A stretch of 64,000 nt of DNA from a virus: positions 1 to 64,000 of the IMG/VR virus record IMGVR_UViG_3300050821_003452. One strand, 5' to 3'. The notes under the pieces are model-generated. The model was not told where the DNA came from. It made no database searches and saw only the letters and a program-made list of their open reading frames with translations. Below, piece after piece: positions 37,307 to 45,711 of this stretch (its first letter is position 1; the number at the start of each line of letters is the position of its first letter). The position numbers and the translations under genes are program-made.

Positions 37307-38114
37307 AGTACCAAACATCCTTGCAGGCCGCGATCATCTGGCCAAATTCGACCGGCTCCATGCTGAAAGCAGCATCTGACCCGCCAATGGCGCGATCAAT
37401 AATGAAGTGCTTCTCGATTATAGAGGCCCCAAAGGATACCGCGCCGCAAGCAGTACCAATGCCAAGAGTATGATCACTAAAGCCAACCTCATGACGGCCT
37501 CCAAGTAAACTTTTCAGGGGTCCTAATGCCGGCAAATTGGTGCCTGCTGGGTCAGCAGGGTAGTCCGATACGCAATGCAGTAGTGCCAGATTGGACACTG
37601 ACGAGAGACTGCCGGCATTATAGGCATTGATGGCGTCGATGATTTCTCGGGAAGTGGCCATGCCTGTAGATATAATTACAGGAAGGCCTGTGCTTGCTGC
37701 GTAGCGTATAAGGGGCGTGTCTATTAACTCGAAACTACTAATCTTTAAAGCTATACTATCCAGACTTGAGACTAAATCGACACCAGAGAAGTCAAATACA
37801 GATGAAAATAGCGGTATATTCTTGGTCTTGGCGTATTTGAATAGCTCCCGAACCATGTCGGGAGGCGTTTCTGCTTCTTTATACAGATCAAATAGCCTTT
37901 TTCCCTTCCACAGACCGCTCTCCAATACATAACCATCGTTTGCACAGAGCTTTTCTGCTGTATAACACTGGATTTTGATGGCATCAGCGCCTACGTCCAT
38001 GGCTGCGTCCATGGTTTCGCATGCCGTCTTGACGCTACCGCCATGGTTGCTCGAAATTTCTGCCACTACATAGGGCAAATAGTCAGGACCGATCTCTCGA
38101 CTGCCTATTTTCAT
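37077..38114 (-). CDS. neuB: Nonulosonic acid synthase (PseI/NeuB family)
   Basis: 345 residues. NeuB-type TIM barrel: VAEISSNHGGSVKTACETMD, ADAIKIQCYTAEKL, ALKISSFELIDTPLIRYAAS, VIISTGMAT, LLHCVSDYPAD, GFSDHTLGIGTACGAVSFGA, IIEKHFIIDR. A C-terminal SAF (antifreeze-like) domain follows (RKSLHVLETVRAGDPFSEKN and GILRPATGLSP). It would condense phosphoenolpyruvate with a 6-deoxy aminosugar to make a nonulosonic acid. Coupled by ATGA to the upstream small gene. Length is normal for the family. Confidence 0.9.
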   Translation of the reverse strand: MKIGSREIGPDYLPYVVAEISSNHGGSVKTACETMDAAMDVGADAIKIQCYTAEKLCANDGYVLESGLWKGKRLFDLYKEAETPPDMVRELFKYAKTKNIPLFSSVFDFSGVDLVSSLDSIALKISSFELIDTPLIRYAASTGLPVIISTGMATSREIIDAINAYNAGSLSSVSNLALLHCVSDYPADPAGTNLPALGPLKSLLGGRHEVGFSDHTLGIGTACGAVSFGASIIEKHFIIDRAIGGSDAAFSMEPVEFGQMIAACKDVWYSTRPSRPRAPNASLRKSLHVLETVRAGDPFSEKNVGILRPATGLSPCFWSSVLQGAATQDLEPYTPLQPSMVSTLC

Positions 38115-38284
38115 TTTTCTAACTCACCCAGAAGCTTTGAAATCTTCTTATCGGCCTTACGGATGTTCCTGAGAACCATTTTAGTTCTAGTTGGAGCGCA
38201 ATTAATGGCGATTTCCAATATTTTCATCCATAGGTCATTGTTTCTAGCCCTAATTTCCTTGATCTTATATAGTTTTTTTCTCAT
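38111..38284 (-). CDS. Small basic protein of the nonulosonic operon
   Basis: 57 residues (MRKKLYKIKEIRARNNDLWM, then helices to ISKLLGELEK) with ATGA overlaps on both sides. Similar short proteins with an R-x-x-NN-x-W-M phrase accompany synthase genes in bacterial surface-sugar clusters, to my recollection. Role unknown, perhaps a synthase partner. Confidence 0.6.
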   Translation of the reverse strand: MRKKLYKIKEIRARNNDLWMKILEIAINCAPTRTKMVLRNIRKADKKISKLLGELEK

Positions 38285-39348
38285 AGGGCATCTCTCAACT
38301 TGCTGACCATGGTGTTGATCTCTTCATCGGTTGGATCGAAAGCACATACCTCGAATAATACCATGCGATCTTCTACGTCTTCGACCGCAGGAAGCCAGAT
38401 TTGGCGCGACTTGAAGGCTTTCAATTCATAGAGCGGTCTCAAATAGCCGGCCCTGAATGGCTCAGGTATTGGTTTTCTTGGTTTGGTTCTTAATTGCGCT
38501 CCCCAGACGTAGTAACTATGGGTACATCCTTGTCTGATGGAAGGTGGTATAAGAACATCATTGGGCGGAATTAAGTCGGTGATCTTCTGAGCCAGAGCCA
38601 TCCTGCCGGCGATAATCTCTGGCGCTTTCTTAAGCTGCTCAATGGCCATAGCGGCAGTTATCTCCGTCATGCGCAGATTAAGGCCGGTTATGCCCCCGCG
38701 CATTTCGCCATGGTTCATGGCCTCTCTGAGCTTGGTATCAAGTGTATTACTTGCTGTGACGACTATTCCTCCCTCGCCAACCTGAAGATGCTTGTGGACG
38801 TTAAGGGAGAATACCCCCATATGGCCAATCGTGCCCGCATAGCGACCCTGCTCTTGAGCAAAAATCGACTGAGCATTGTCCTCAATGAGATAAACTCCAT
38901 GGTCATCACATATGGACCGCAATTCGTGAAGATGTGCGGCGTGGCCGAAAAGATTTGTGACGATCACTGCCTTGGTCTTTCGAGTAATCGAATTAGCCAC
39001 GTCCACGGGATCAAGCGTGTAGGTCTCTCTCTCGATATCGGCCCAGACCAGCGTGGCGCCAAGTACCTTGGGTGCTGCCGCTGTAGCAGACATAGTATAT
39101 GGCGAGACAATGACTTCATCGCCGGGACCAACCTCGATAGCCATACAGGCCGCAAGCAGCCCAGACGTGGCGCTATTAACGGCAACGGCATGTTTGATAT
39201 CGAAGGCTTTCTCCCAGCCTAACTCAAGTTCAGTTATGGCCCTTCCACCAGTTGGGTGTGAGCCGATATATCCAGAGAGCGGATAACCCTCAATAATATG
39301 ATCAGCCGCGCCACGCTCTGCATTCCCGATTGTATTGAAGCTCTTCAT
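38281..39348 (-). CDS. DegT/DnrJ-type sugar aminotransferase (PseC-like)
   Basis: 355 residues from the second Met. GYPLSGYIGSHPTGGRAITE, NSATSGLLAACMA, DEVIVSPYTMSATAAAP, LFGHAAHLHELRSICDDHG, YLIEDNAQS, and the PLP-lysine block SLNVHKHLQVGEGG (Lys about 186). PseC aminates UDP-4-keto-6-deoxy-AltNAc using glutamate. Adjacent to the PseB-like dehydratase, so the same pathway step order is present. Substrate is inferred from context. Confidence 0.8.
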   Translation of the reverse strand: MKSFNTIGNAERGAADHIIEGYPLSGYIGSHPTGGRAITELELGWEKAFDIKHAVAVNSATSGLLAACMAIEVGPGDEVIVSPYTMSATAAAPKVLGATLVWADIERETYTLDPVDVANSITRKTKAVIVTNLFGHAAHLHELRSICDDHGVYLIEDNAQSIFAQEQGRYAGTIGHMGVFSLNVHKHLQVGEGGIVVTASNTLDTKLREAMNHGEMRGGITGLNLRMTEITAAMAIEQLKKAPEIIAGRMALAQKITDLIPPNDVLIPPSIRQGCTHSYYVWGAQLRTKPRKPIPEPFRAGYLRPLYELKAFKSRQIWLPAVEDVEDRMVLFEVCAFDPTDEEINTMVSKLRDAL

Positions 39349-39493
39349 TATAGTTCTCATGTTTCAGGAAATTGGCTCTAGCATCCTGCATTGTTTTGCC
39401 ACTACCAAGACAGATGCCATAACGAAATCCGCAATACCAAATCTTGGTTTCTTCATCTTGGATGAAAACATATTTCGGCAGGAATTTAATCAT
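39302..39493 (-). CDS. Small protein inside the nonulosonic operon
   Basis: 63 residues (YVFIQDEETKIWYCGFRYGI, then MQDARANFLKHENYNEEL). It starts in an ATGA overlap with the PseB-like gene and overlaps the aminotransferase start by 47 bases. Unknown; a tight coupling role is possible. Confidence 0.5.
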   Translation of the reverse strand: MIKFLPKYVFIQDEETKIWYCGFRYGICLGSGKTMQDARANFLKHENYNEELQYNRECRAWRG

Positions 39494-40413
39494 AGCGTAT
39501 CCCTTATCTCTTCCACTGAAAGAAAGCGCTCATTAGTATCGGATGAATATCTCATGCCGGGCTTGGTGTTATTCGTTGTATCCGGATTAAGGATATACCT
39601 ATCCCAGCTTTCGAGGGCCATATGGCTTTCATCGTCTGTGATCAGCGTCTCATGCAGCTTTTCTCCGGCCCGAATGCCGATCATGGAGTGATTACCGCCC
39701 GGGTCAATCGCCTCTACCAAGTCCATGATATGGACAGAGGGTATCTTGGGAACGAAAATCTCGCGGCCCTTCATCATGCTCTCTGAAGAAAGAACAAAGT
39801 CCACCGCCTCGTCCAGCGTCATCCAGAACCGTGTCATGCGCTGGTCGGTTATCGTGAGAGGTAGACCCCGAGCATGTAGGGATTTGAATAGGGGGACCAC
39901 ACTACCGCGACTGCCCACCACATTGCCGTACCGCACAACGCTGAACTGACACCGCCCAGCAGCCAGATTATTAGCGGCCACCATGATCTTTTCGGCTGCA
40001 AGCTTTGTCGCCCCATAGAGGTTAAGCGGGCTGACAGCCTTGTCGGTGGAAAGTGCGACAACTCGGCTAACACCAGTCGCCATCGCTGCCCTGCATACAT
40101 TTTCTGCCCCATGAATGTTGGTCATCACCGCTTCGAATGGATTATATTCGCAAGTCGGCACGATCTTCAGAGCCGCCGCGTGGACTACAAGATCGGCTCC
40201 ATACATGGCCATCTCAAGGCGCTTACGATCTCTTACGTCTCCTATGAAAAATCTCATGGCTGGATGATCAAAGTGATGCGCCATGGCCTCCTGAAGCTGC
40301 TCTCCGCGAGAATATATGATTATCTTGGCCGGTTCCATAGGAAGAACCTTGCGCACGAAGGCATTGCCGAAGGAGCCGCTGCCTCCGGTGATCAGGATAG
40401 TTTTACCTTTCAT
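39490..40413 (-). CDS. pseB: UDP-GlcNAc 4,6-dehydratase, PseB-like
   Basis: 307 residues. NAD(P)-binding TGGSGSFG (9-16), FFIGDVRD, DLVVHAAALKIVPTCEYNP, STDKAVSPLNLYGATKLAAE (Asp124/Lys125, Tyr133/Lys137), then VVRYGNVVGSRGSVVPLF and IGIRAGEKLHETLI. This pattern is specific for the PseB/FlaA1 group that converts UDP-GlcNAc to the 4-keto-6-deoxy sugar with C5 inversion. It is the first step for pseudaminic acid. Coupled to the next gene by ATGA. Confidence 0.9.
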   Translation of the reverse strand: MKGKTILITGGSGSFGNAFVRKVLPMEPAKIIIYSRGEQLQEAMAHHFDHPAMRFFIGDVRDRKRLEMAMYGADLVVHAAALKIVPTCEYNPFEAVMTNIHGAENVCRAAMATGVSRVVALSTDKAVSPLNLYGATKLAAEKIMVAANNLAAGRCQFSVVRYGNVVGSRGSVVPLFKSLHARGLPLTITDQRMTRFWMTLDEAVDFVLSSESMMKGREIFVPKIPSVHIMDLVEAIDPGGNHSMIGIRAGEKLHETLITDDESHMALESWDRYILNPDTTNNTKPGMRYSSDTNERFLSVEEIRDTL

Positions 40414-42380
40414 CGCACAGTTTTTCCCTTGATGACTTCACCTTCCAGTTTCACGCCGGCTGAAATGGCCTTGAGGGTGCTATCCCAAGCATAGATAACA
40501 CGATCCAATTCTGGCTTATTGTGGGCGTAGCAGGTATTATGAGACCCTATGATCAGCACGCCATTCTTGGCCATCTCCTGAATGAAGATGCTCTGAAGGT
40601 GTTTATCCCTGAACTTAATTCGGTTTAGTTCTGGACGTGAATATAACTCAATACCTTCGACACTATATTGCTTGATAAGCGTATTGATTTGTCCTCTGAG
40701 AACCTCTCCGACTGTAAATAATTTATCATGGACTTGGAGCGCGGTCAGCTTATCAATGGTGGCAATCGCTGCCGCAATCGAGAGCGTTTCCCCGAAGAAG
40801 GTCCCTGAATAAGAAATCTCAGGCATGCGCTTCATGTACTTCTCAAGACCTACAAGAGCGCTGATAGGCATGCCATTGGCCATGGCCTTGCCGAAGGTGG
40901 ACAGATCGGGCGTGACACCATATTCGCGCTGGAGCCCGCCCATTCCGCAGCGGAAGCCAGTTATGATTTCATCGAAGATCAGAATGATGCCGGCATGATC
41001 ACACTGCCGTCTTAGAAGCTCTAGCTCTTGTCGCGATTTGAACTCTGGCTCCAGTATAATAGCTGCCGGCTTTACGCTTTCGCTATCAAACATAAAGGCA
41101 TCAGGAATTGGCCTTGATAAGTTTTGCACATAACCCGGGATACCGTTAGTGTGCTCACTTACCGACATACTCCAATCGTGCCAACCATGATATCCCCCGA
41201 CATAGACCCTATCCCGCCCTGTAATATGTCTGGCAAGCCTTATGCCGGCAGTAGTCACGTCACTGCCGTTCTTGCCGAACCGAACCATTTCCGCAGATGG
41301 AATGTGGTAGTTTAGTTTCTCGGCAAGTTCCTCTTCCAGAGGCGTTGCCAATGAAAAAGAAATTCCTCGCGATAGTTGGTCCCGTATGGCTTGGTCAACG
41401 TCAGGGTCCCGATAACCAAGAACATTAGGCAGCAGGCCACCAACAAGGTCCACGTAGTCATGACCATCCACGTCGAACACATATCCACCATCTCCATGGG
41501 TTACGAAAAGGGGCGCCACCCCTTCAGGGAACATTAGCTTGGATTTACTGAAAGTCTGCGCTCCCAGAGGAATAAGATGTTCTGCCTGTTTTAGGCACTG
41601 GGCAGATACCTTGTATGAGCGCGTGGTTGTTTCCCGCTTCAGGTCTTCGTAAAATCTCTCATTGCGCGAGAGATGCGAGTTAAGGTCTCTCAGCGCAGGA
41701 TTAGCGGAGAGAACACCCAGAATATCCAGATAGCTGGGAGAATAATAAGAAACAGGTAGCAGATCGGAGACAGCTTGAATAAAAGCATAGTCTTCCGGAC
41801 TATCGAGTACCCACCTTTCCCTAACCAGATCAGGAAGCGGACACACCAGATTAACGGCGCTAAAACGATAACGGTTGCGCACCATAAAACGAGTGACAGT
41901 ATCACGATCAGTTCTGCGAATGGCCTCTTTATTGGATGCTTCAAGAATAGCCCTAGTAAAGACTTCCACGTCAAGGCCATCTGGGTAGCTGGGTGGGTCT
42001 GTGTTTGTGGCGTAGTCTGCATTCTTCATTTCCCTTAACTTGATGACTTCACCAATGACGCGCGGGTCCAGAAACGGACAGTCGCCAGTTAGCCTTACGA
42101 TAATGTCGGCATTATGTTGGTGCGCAGCCCCCAAGAACCGCGAGAGTACATCCGTCTCGGAGCCCCTGAAGACCGCAACACCTTTGGCAAGAGCCCACTC
42201 AACAATAGGATCGTCTTGCGGCAACGTCGAAGTCGCCACAACAACCTGATCCACGCCGGGGGATTGCTTGGCGGCTTCTACCACCCAATCTAGAACTGGT
42301 CTACCGCTTAAGTCTTTAAGAACCTTGCCGGGTAGTCTGGTACTGCCCATACGGGCTTGGCATATCGCGACTGTTTTCAT
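40410..42380 (-). CDS. Fusion: SpsF-type cytidylyltransferase plus class III aminotransferase
   Basis: 656 residues. Residues 1-245: sugar-acid cytidylyltransferase (MKTVAICQARMGSTRLPGKV, DIIVRLTGDCPFLDP), which activates sugar acids with CTP. Residues about 255-640: PLP enzyme of the glutamate-1-semialdehyde mutase group (YVFDVDGHDYVDLVGGLLPN, GYHGWHDWS, IILIFDEIITGFR, STFGKAMANG with Lys498). The fused pair would both activate the nonulosonic acid and transfer an amino group on a precursor. Such fusions occur in bacterial surface-sugar clusters. Confidence 0.85.
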   Translation of the reverse strand: MKTVAICQARMGSTRLPGKVLKDLSGRPVLDWVVEAAKQSPGVDQVVVATSTLPQDDPIVEWALAKGVAVFRGSETDVLSRFLGAAHQHNADIIVRLTGDCPFLDPRVIGEVIKLREMKNADYATNTDPPSYPDGLDVEVFTRAILEASNKEAIRRTDRDTVTRFMVRNRYRFSAVNLVCPLPDLVRERWVLDSPEDYAFIQAVSDLLPVSYYSPSYLDILGVLSANPALRDLNSHLSRNERFYEDLKRETTTRSYKVSAQCLKQAEHLIPLGAQTFSKSKLMFPEGVAPLFVTHGDGGYVFDVDGHDYVDLVGGLLPNVLGYRDPDVDQAIRDQLSRGISFSLATPLEEELAEKLNYHIPSAEMVRFGKNGSDVTTAGIRLARHITGRDRVYVGGYHGWHDWSMSVSEHTNGIPGYVQNLSRPIPDAFMFDSESVKPAAIILEPEFKSRQELELLRRQCDHAGIILIFDEIITGFRCGMGGLQREYGVTPDLSTFGKAMANGMPISALVGLEKYMKRMPEISYSGTFFGETLSIAAAIATIDKLTALQVHDKLFTVGEVLRGQINTLIKQYSVEGIELYSRPELNRIKFRDKHLQSIFIQEMAKNGVLIIGSHNTCYAHNKPELDRVIYAWDSTLKAISAGVKLEGEVIKGKTVR

Positions 42381-43270
42381 ATTCCGGCCTTTGCTCTGAT
42401 TGCCATGACTGTGTAGAGCGCCCTTACGCCGTCTTCGCCGGTAGCCAGAGGCTCAAGGTGTCTTCCCTGTTGTATGCTATCCAGAAAGCACTTCATTTCG
42501 TCTATGTAATTATCATCCCATGTATCGCTGGCCTGAAACGCCATATGCGGCGGACCGCCACCCATTCGCATGTAGATTTCACGCAGAACAAGATTGACGT
42601 AGATCGACCCTTTTTCGCCCTCTATCCAGAAATATCGCTGCTCTGGGTCTGAGTAATAATCGGCTTGCAGATAGACGTTTCCTTTGACTTTGGGGAACTT
42701 CATCTCTACAAAGGCATCAGTAGTGTCGTTACCGTTACTGTCCACAGGGACAGACGCGGAAACTACATCTCCTTCTCCCAACAAATAGTGAGCTAGATCA
42801 ATCTCATGGCTGAGCCAGTTGCGAACGATGCCGTCCATCAAATATGGCGGCTTGGTTGTTTTTTGGTAAACCGTGAAGCTCGCGGCGAGAATGTTGCCGA
42901 TGGATGGAAGCAATTCCTTAGTCTTCTGGACGCAATGGTGGAACCGAAGATTAAAGCCAGTGGCGATGATCAGGCTGCGGTCCTTGTACCGAATGCCTTG
43001 CAAAAAACCATCGATTAACGGTGGGCAATCATAGCCGATTGGTTTCTCAACCAGCACATGCTTACCGGCATGAAGAACATCCATAAGATCATGAGCATGG
43101 ATTTTGCTGGGAGTGGCGATTACAATGGCATCTGCGTTTGTGAAAACATAGTCACGATACGAGGGCCGAGAAACTGATGGATCATATGCAACAAATTCAT
43201 GACCGAGAAACTCAATATTTAGAGCATGCCGCGTGCCAATAGAGCCATATCCTAGAATTCCAATTTTCAT
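42377..43270 (-). CDS. Gfo/Idh/MocA-type oxidoreductase
   Basis: 297 residues from the ATG at 43270 (ATGA overlap). Rossmann start MKIGILGYGSIGTRHALN, DAIVIATPSKIHAHDLMDVL, GKHVLVEKPIGYDCPPLIDG (EKP motif), GFNLRFHHCVQKTKELL, NWLSHEIDLAHYLLGEGDVV. Sugar or cyclitol dehydrogenase, probably acting on a branch of the sugar-acid pathway or its decoration. Confidence 0.85.
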   Translation of the reverse strand: MKIGILGYGSIGTRHALNIEFLGHEFVAYDPSVSRPSYRDYVFTNADAIVIATPSKIHAHDLMDVLHAGKHVLVEKPIGYDCPPLIDGFLQGIRYKDRSLIIATGFNLRFHHCVQKTKELLPSIGNILAASFTVYQKTTKPPYLMDGIVRNWLSHEIDLAHYLLGEGDVVSASVPVDSNGNDTTDAFVEMKFPKVKGNVYLQADYYSDPEQRYFWIEGEKGSIYVNLVLREIYMRMGGGPPHMAFQASDTWDDNYIDEMKCFLDSIQQGRHLEPLATGEDGVRALYTVMAIRAKAGI

Positions 43271-43896
43271 TTCAGGTCCTCGACTGGCCATCCTGCGCTC
43301 AGGTCCTTCTTCAGTACCCAGATAGCGGTGTCTTTGTCGGGCTTGATCTTCTTCACCAACGAGTAGGCCGGATTGGCCAGCCAGAGCTTGGAGTAATCCA
43401 TCTTGTAAGAATAAGCGTCATCAAGGTGTTTATAGGGAACGCAATGAGGATGATCAGGATCAAAATCGTGGATGATCAAATACCCTCCATCCATCAATGC
43501 ATAGTCTCCGGTAGAAACTATTTGAGATAGATGATTTGGCTCACATAGATAGAGGCAAAACCCATAAATAATAATCCCGCATTCACCATACGGTTCTCGC
43601 GCGGTTCCAACTCTAAAGTGTAAGCTCGGAAACCTTATTGCGCCCGCCTCTATCGCGGCCCTTGATGGATCGCAGCCATAACATTCAGCGCCAGTTTTTA
43701 ATCTTATTTGCTCTAGTCTCCAGCCATTGGCGCAGCCGTATTCCAAGATATCTCCCCGAGACCACAGCTTAACTACAAGCTGCGCAATTTCGTCATCCGG
43801 CTTTTCCATTTTGTGGAAATTGCGATTGAACCATGCATCTGCCTCGCCTTTAAGAAAGGCTTCTTCCTGCTTGAGCATGAACGGAAACATTTTCAT
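43267..43896 (-). CDS. Class I SAM-dependent methyltransferase
   Basis: 209 residues. SAM motif DILEYGCANGWRLEQIR, then GAECYGCDPSRAAIEAGA; helical N-terminus (KQEEAFLKGEADAWFNRN). In surface-sugar clusters such enzymes methylate the sugar. It overlaps the second methyltransferase gene by 47 bases and the oxidoreductase by 4. Confidence 0.8.
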   Translation of the reverse strand: MKMFPFMLKQEEAFLKGEADAWFNRNFHKMEKPDDEIAQLVVKLWSRGDILEYGCANGWRLEQIRLKTGAECYGCDPSRAAIEAGAIRFPSLHFRVGTAREPYGECGIIIYGFCLYLCEPNHLSQIVSTGDYALMDGGYLIIHDFDPDHPHCVPYKHLDDAYSYKMDYSKLWLANPAYSLVKKIKPDKDTAIWVLKKDLSAGWPVEDLK

Positions 43897-44755
43897 TCTT
43901 GAGGATGATCATGAAGTTAGGCGAACACGCATAGAATTCACCAAATGTAGGCAATTGTGAGGCGATGGCATTGATCGGGTTATTATAATCCGGTTCTACG
44001 CCCTGATCTTGGCATATTTTAGCGTAGATCACCCGCGAAGCCATATAATACATATGGCCGATGTTCTCGACATACTCTTGGGTCAAAAGATGCCCTTGGA
44101 TTTGGGAGATGAACTTCTGGAATTCGGCCTGCGGGATATAAAAATTATGCCAGCGCTCCTTTATGGCCGGCAGTCCCAGCCTTCCTCTAACTGCGTTCAG
44201 GTTCTTCAGGCCCTCGTCTACGTTTTCTACTAAGATCATGCGGCCATCCTTGGAGAGTAGTTTTCGCATCTCCAAGATGCCGATCTTCTGTTCTTGCCAG
44301 TTAGCAAGATTGATCAGGCAGCGGGTAGATAAAACCACGTCAAAGGTGGCGCCCTGCAAGTGCCCATTTCTTGACAAAGAAAGTACATCGCCATCATAAT
44401 AATCAATATTAGGCGCCAGATTATGCCTGATGGCTTCATTGATCATCCCCTGTGAGAAATCCACCCCAATAATCTCTGCATCAGGAAAGGCCTTGGCGAG
44501 AGCCAGCGTGGTGTAGCCATTGCCGCAGCCAACATCCAGAATGGTGTCGTGCTTCAGGCTGCCGACCACATGCAGGATGCGTTCGACTTCAAGCTGGCGA
44601 TAATGATGATCAGGATTGGTAGCAAGATCAGAAGCGCCATGTTGTTTGGCCTGATCTTCCCAGAAGTCATGAACCGTTGCTGGTTGTTTCGGTTTGGGTG
44701 GCCTGCCCCGTTTTTTGGTTGATGGAGATAACTTTGGCTGTTCGGAACTTGCCAT
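43850..44755 (-). CDS. Methyltransferase with an AT-hook-like N-terminus
   Basis: 301 residues from the Met at 44755; a TTG at 44788 would lengthen it. Residues 8-20 read SPSTKKRGRPPKP, resembling an AT hook. SAM core: HDTILDVGCGNGYTTLALAK, EIIGVDFSQGMINEAIRHN, FDVVLSTRCLINLANW, KDGRMILVENVDEGL. It overlaps the acetyltransferase by 89 bases. Likely sugar or lipid methylation; the AT-hook-like patch may be fortuitous. Confidence 0.75.
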   Translation of the reverse strand: MASSEQPKLSPSTKKRGRPPKPKQPATVHDFWEDQAKQHGASDLATNPDHHYRQLEVERILHVVGSLKHDTILDVGCGNGYTTLALAKAFPDAEIIGVDFSQGMINEAIRHNLAPNIDYYDGDVLSLSRNGHLQGATFDVVLSTRCLINLANWQEQKIGILEMRKLLSKDGRMILVENVDEGLKNLNAVRGRLGLPAIKERWHNFYIPQAEFQKFISQIQGHLLTQEYVENIGHMYYMASRVIYAKICQDQGVEPDYNNPINAIASQLPTFGEFYACSPNFMIILKNENVSVHAQAGRSLS

Positions 44756-45257
44756 AGAGATGCATGTCCTGTGGTTGACCGCGAACAAGAAAATGCCCGT
44801 GGATGATGGCTTCGTGTGTGAATTGGAGCTTGTCTAGTATCCTGATCATGGCCTTGTTGTTTGCCATACAGCCAGCCTCAATCTTGCGAGTGCCGCTATC
44901 AAACAGATAATGAGAGATAGCTTCCCATGCCTCGCAACCAAGGCCTCGGCTCCAGTATTGCTTGACGCCGATCAGGATACCCATATTTGCGGTCTTGTTG
45001 TCAGCATCCCGAAAAGCAGATGCAGTACCAATATGGGTTCCGTCGAAATGGATATCCCAGAAATAGTTGTCACCGCTCTGAAAGGAACAGAGATATTCAT
45101 ACTGGGAAGCTTCAGTGTGTTTTCGGTGGCGCTGTTCAGAATACTGCATGACAACCGGGTCGTGTAGCCAGCGCAGGTAATTTGAAACATCCATCTTCTC
45201 GTACATGAACGGCGGCATCAGGGTGAGCCTAGCCGCCCTGAGCGTCGGTGTGGTCAT
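44667..45257 (-). CDS. GNAT acetyltransferase (PseH-like role)
   Basis: 196 residues. RimJ/PseH-type GNAT: LRAARLTLMPPFMYEKMDVS, YLRWLHDPVVMQYSEQRHRK, ANMGILIGVKQYWSRGLGCE, AISHYLFDSGTRKIEAGCMA, NNKAMIRILDKLQFTHEA. PseH acetylates the 4-amino group of the PseC product. Starts in an ATGA overlap at the end of the frame that crosses the tRNA, so its ribosome site, if any, lies in the tRNA 3' end. Confidence 0.8.
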   Translation of the reverse strand: MTTPTLRAARLTLMPPFMYEKMDVSNYLRWLHDPVVMQYSEQRHRKHTEASQYEYLCSFQSGDNYFWDIHFDGTHIGTASAFRDADNKTANMGILIGVKQYWSRGLGCEAWEAISHYLFDSGTRKIEAGCMANNKAMIRILDKLQFTHEAIIHGHFLVRGQPQDMHLYGKFRTAKVISINQKTGQATQTETTSNGS

Positions 45258-45493
45258 TTTTTGGTGCGCCCGGCAGGATTTGAACCCACAACCCGGCGCT
45301 TATATGGCGCACGCTCTACCGTTGAGCTACGGGCGCTTGGATATGTCTGGATAGCGTGCTCGACCAAGCTCCGCATGTTCTTGAGAAGAAACACCATGTA
45401 GCGCGAGTTGGCATCGAAATCTCCCAAAGCTTCACGCTGGGAGATGACTTGTTCGACTTCGCCCTTGAAGGCTTGGAGTTGTTTTTTGTTCAT
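45254..45493 (-). CDS. Small protein whose 3' part is a tRNA gene
   Basis: 79 codons, ATGA overlaps at both ends. The first 52 codons (MNKKQLQAFKGEVEQVISQR then helices) look like a normal helical protein. From codon 53 the frame reads through the whole tRNA, giving residues typical of translated tRNA genes (ARSSTVERAPYKRRVVG). Either the gene was fused to a tRNA by insertion or the last part is tolerated read-through. Real product length uncertain. Confidence 0.5.
   Translation of the reverse strand: MNKKQLQAFKGEVEQVISQREALGDFDANSRYMVFLLKNMRSLVEHAIQTYPSARSSTVERAPYKRRVVGSNPAGRTKK
45262..45336 (-). tRNA. tRNA-Ile (anticodon TAT), with A at position 33
   Basis: 75 bases with encoded CCA. Acceptor GCGCCCG/CGGGCGC perfect; D-arm GCTC/GAGC; T-arm GTGGG-TTCAAAT-CCTGC. 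The anticodon arm TGCGC-CATATAA-GCGCC has one mismatch at its outer pair. The loop places T-A-T as anticodon and A at position 33, where U is almost universal. It would read AUA (Ile), a rare codon in many alphaproteobacteria. Nested in a coding frame. Confidence 0.75.
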
Positions 45494-45699
45494 GGTTTCT
45501 TTAACGAGCGATCTGCATCATGACCCCGGGGCCCTCTTCCAATGTGAAGCATCGCGCATTCTGGGCAGATATAAACGCCGACTTTTGCCGGATTGCCGCG
45601 CTTCCTATTTCTCCACGTCAACTTATTCGCTTCCTTTTCTGCTTGGTCGAAGCTGGAGAAGGCGATCTTGCCGCGCTCATGGCATCTAGGTCCGCTCAT
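45490..45699 (-). CDS. Small zinc-finger-like protein
   Basis: 69 residues with CHERGKIAFSSFDQAEKEAN and VYICPECAMLHIGRG. The Cys/His spacing suits a small zinc ribbon; similar proteins are common in phages. ATGA overlap with the next gene. Confidence 0.6.
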   Translation of the reverse strand: MSGPRCHERGKIAFSSFDQAEKEANKLTWRNRKRGNPAKVGVYICPECAMLHIGRGPRGHDADRSLKKP

Positions 45700-45711
45700 G
45701 ACTTTCTCAAT

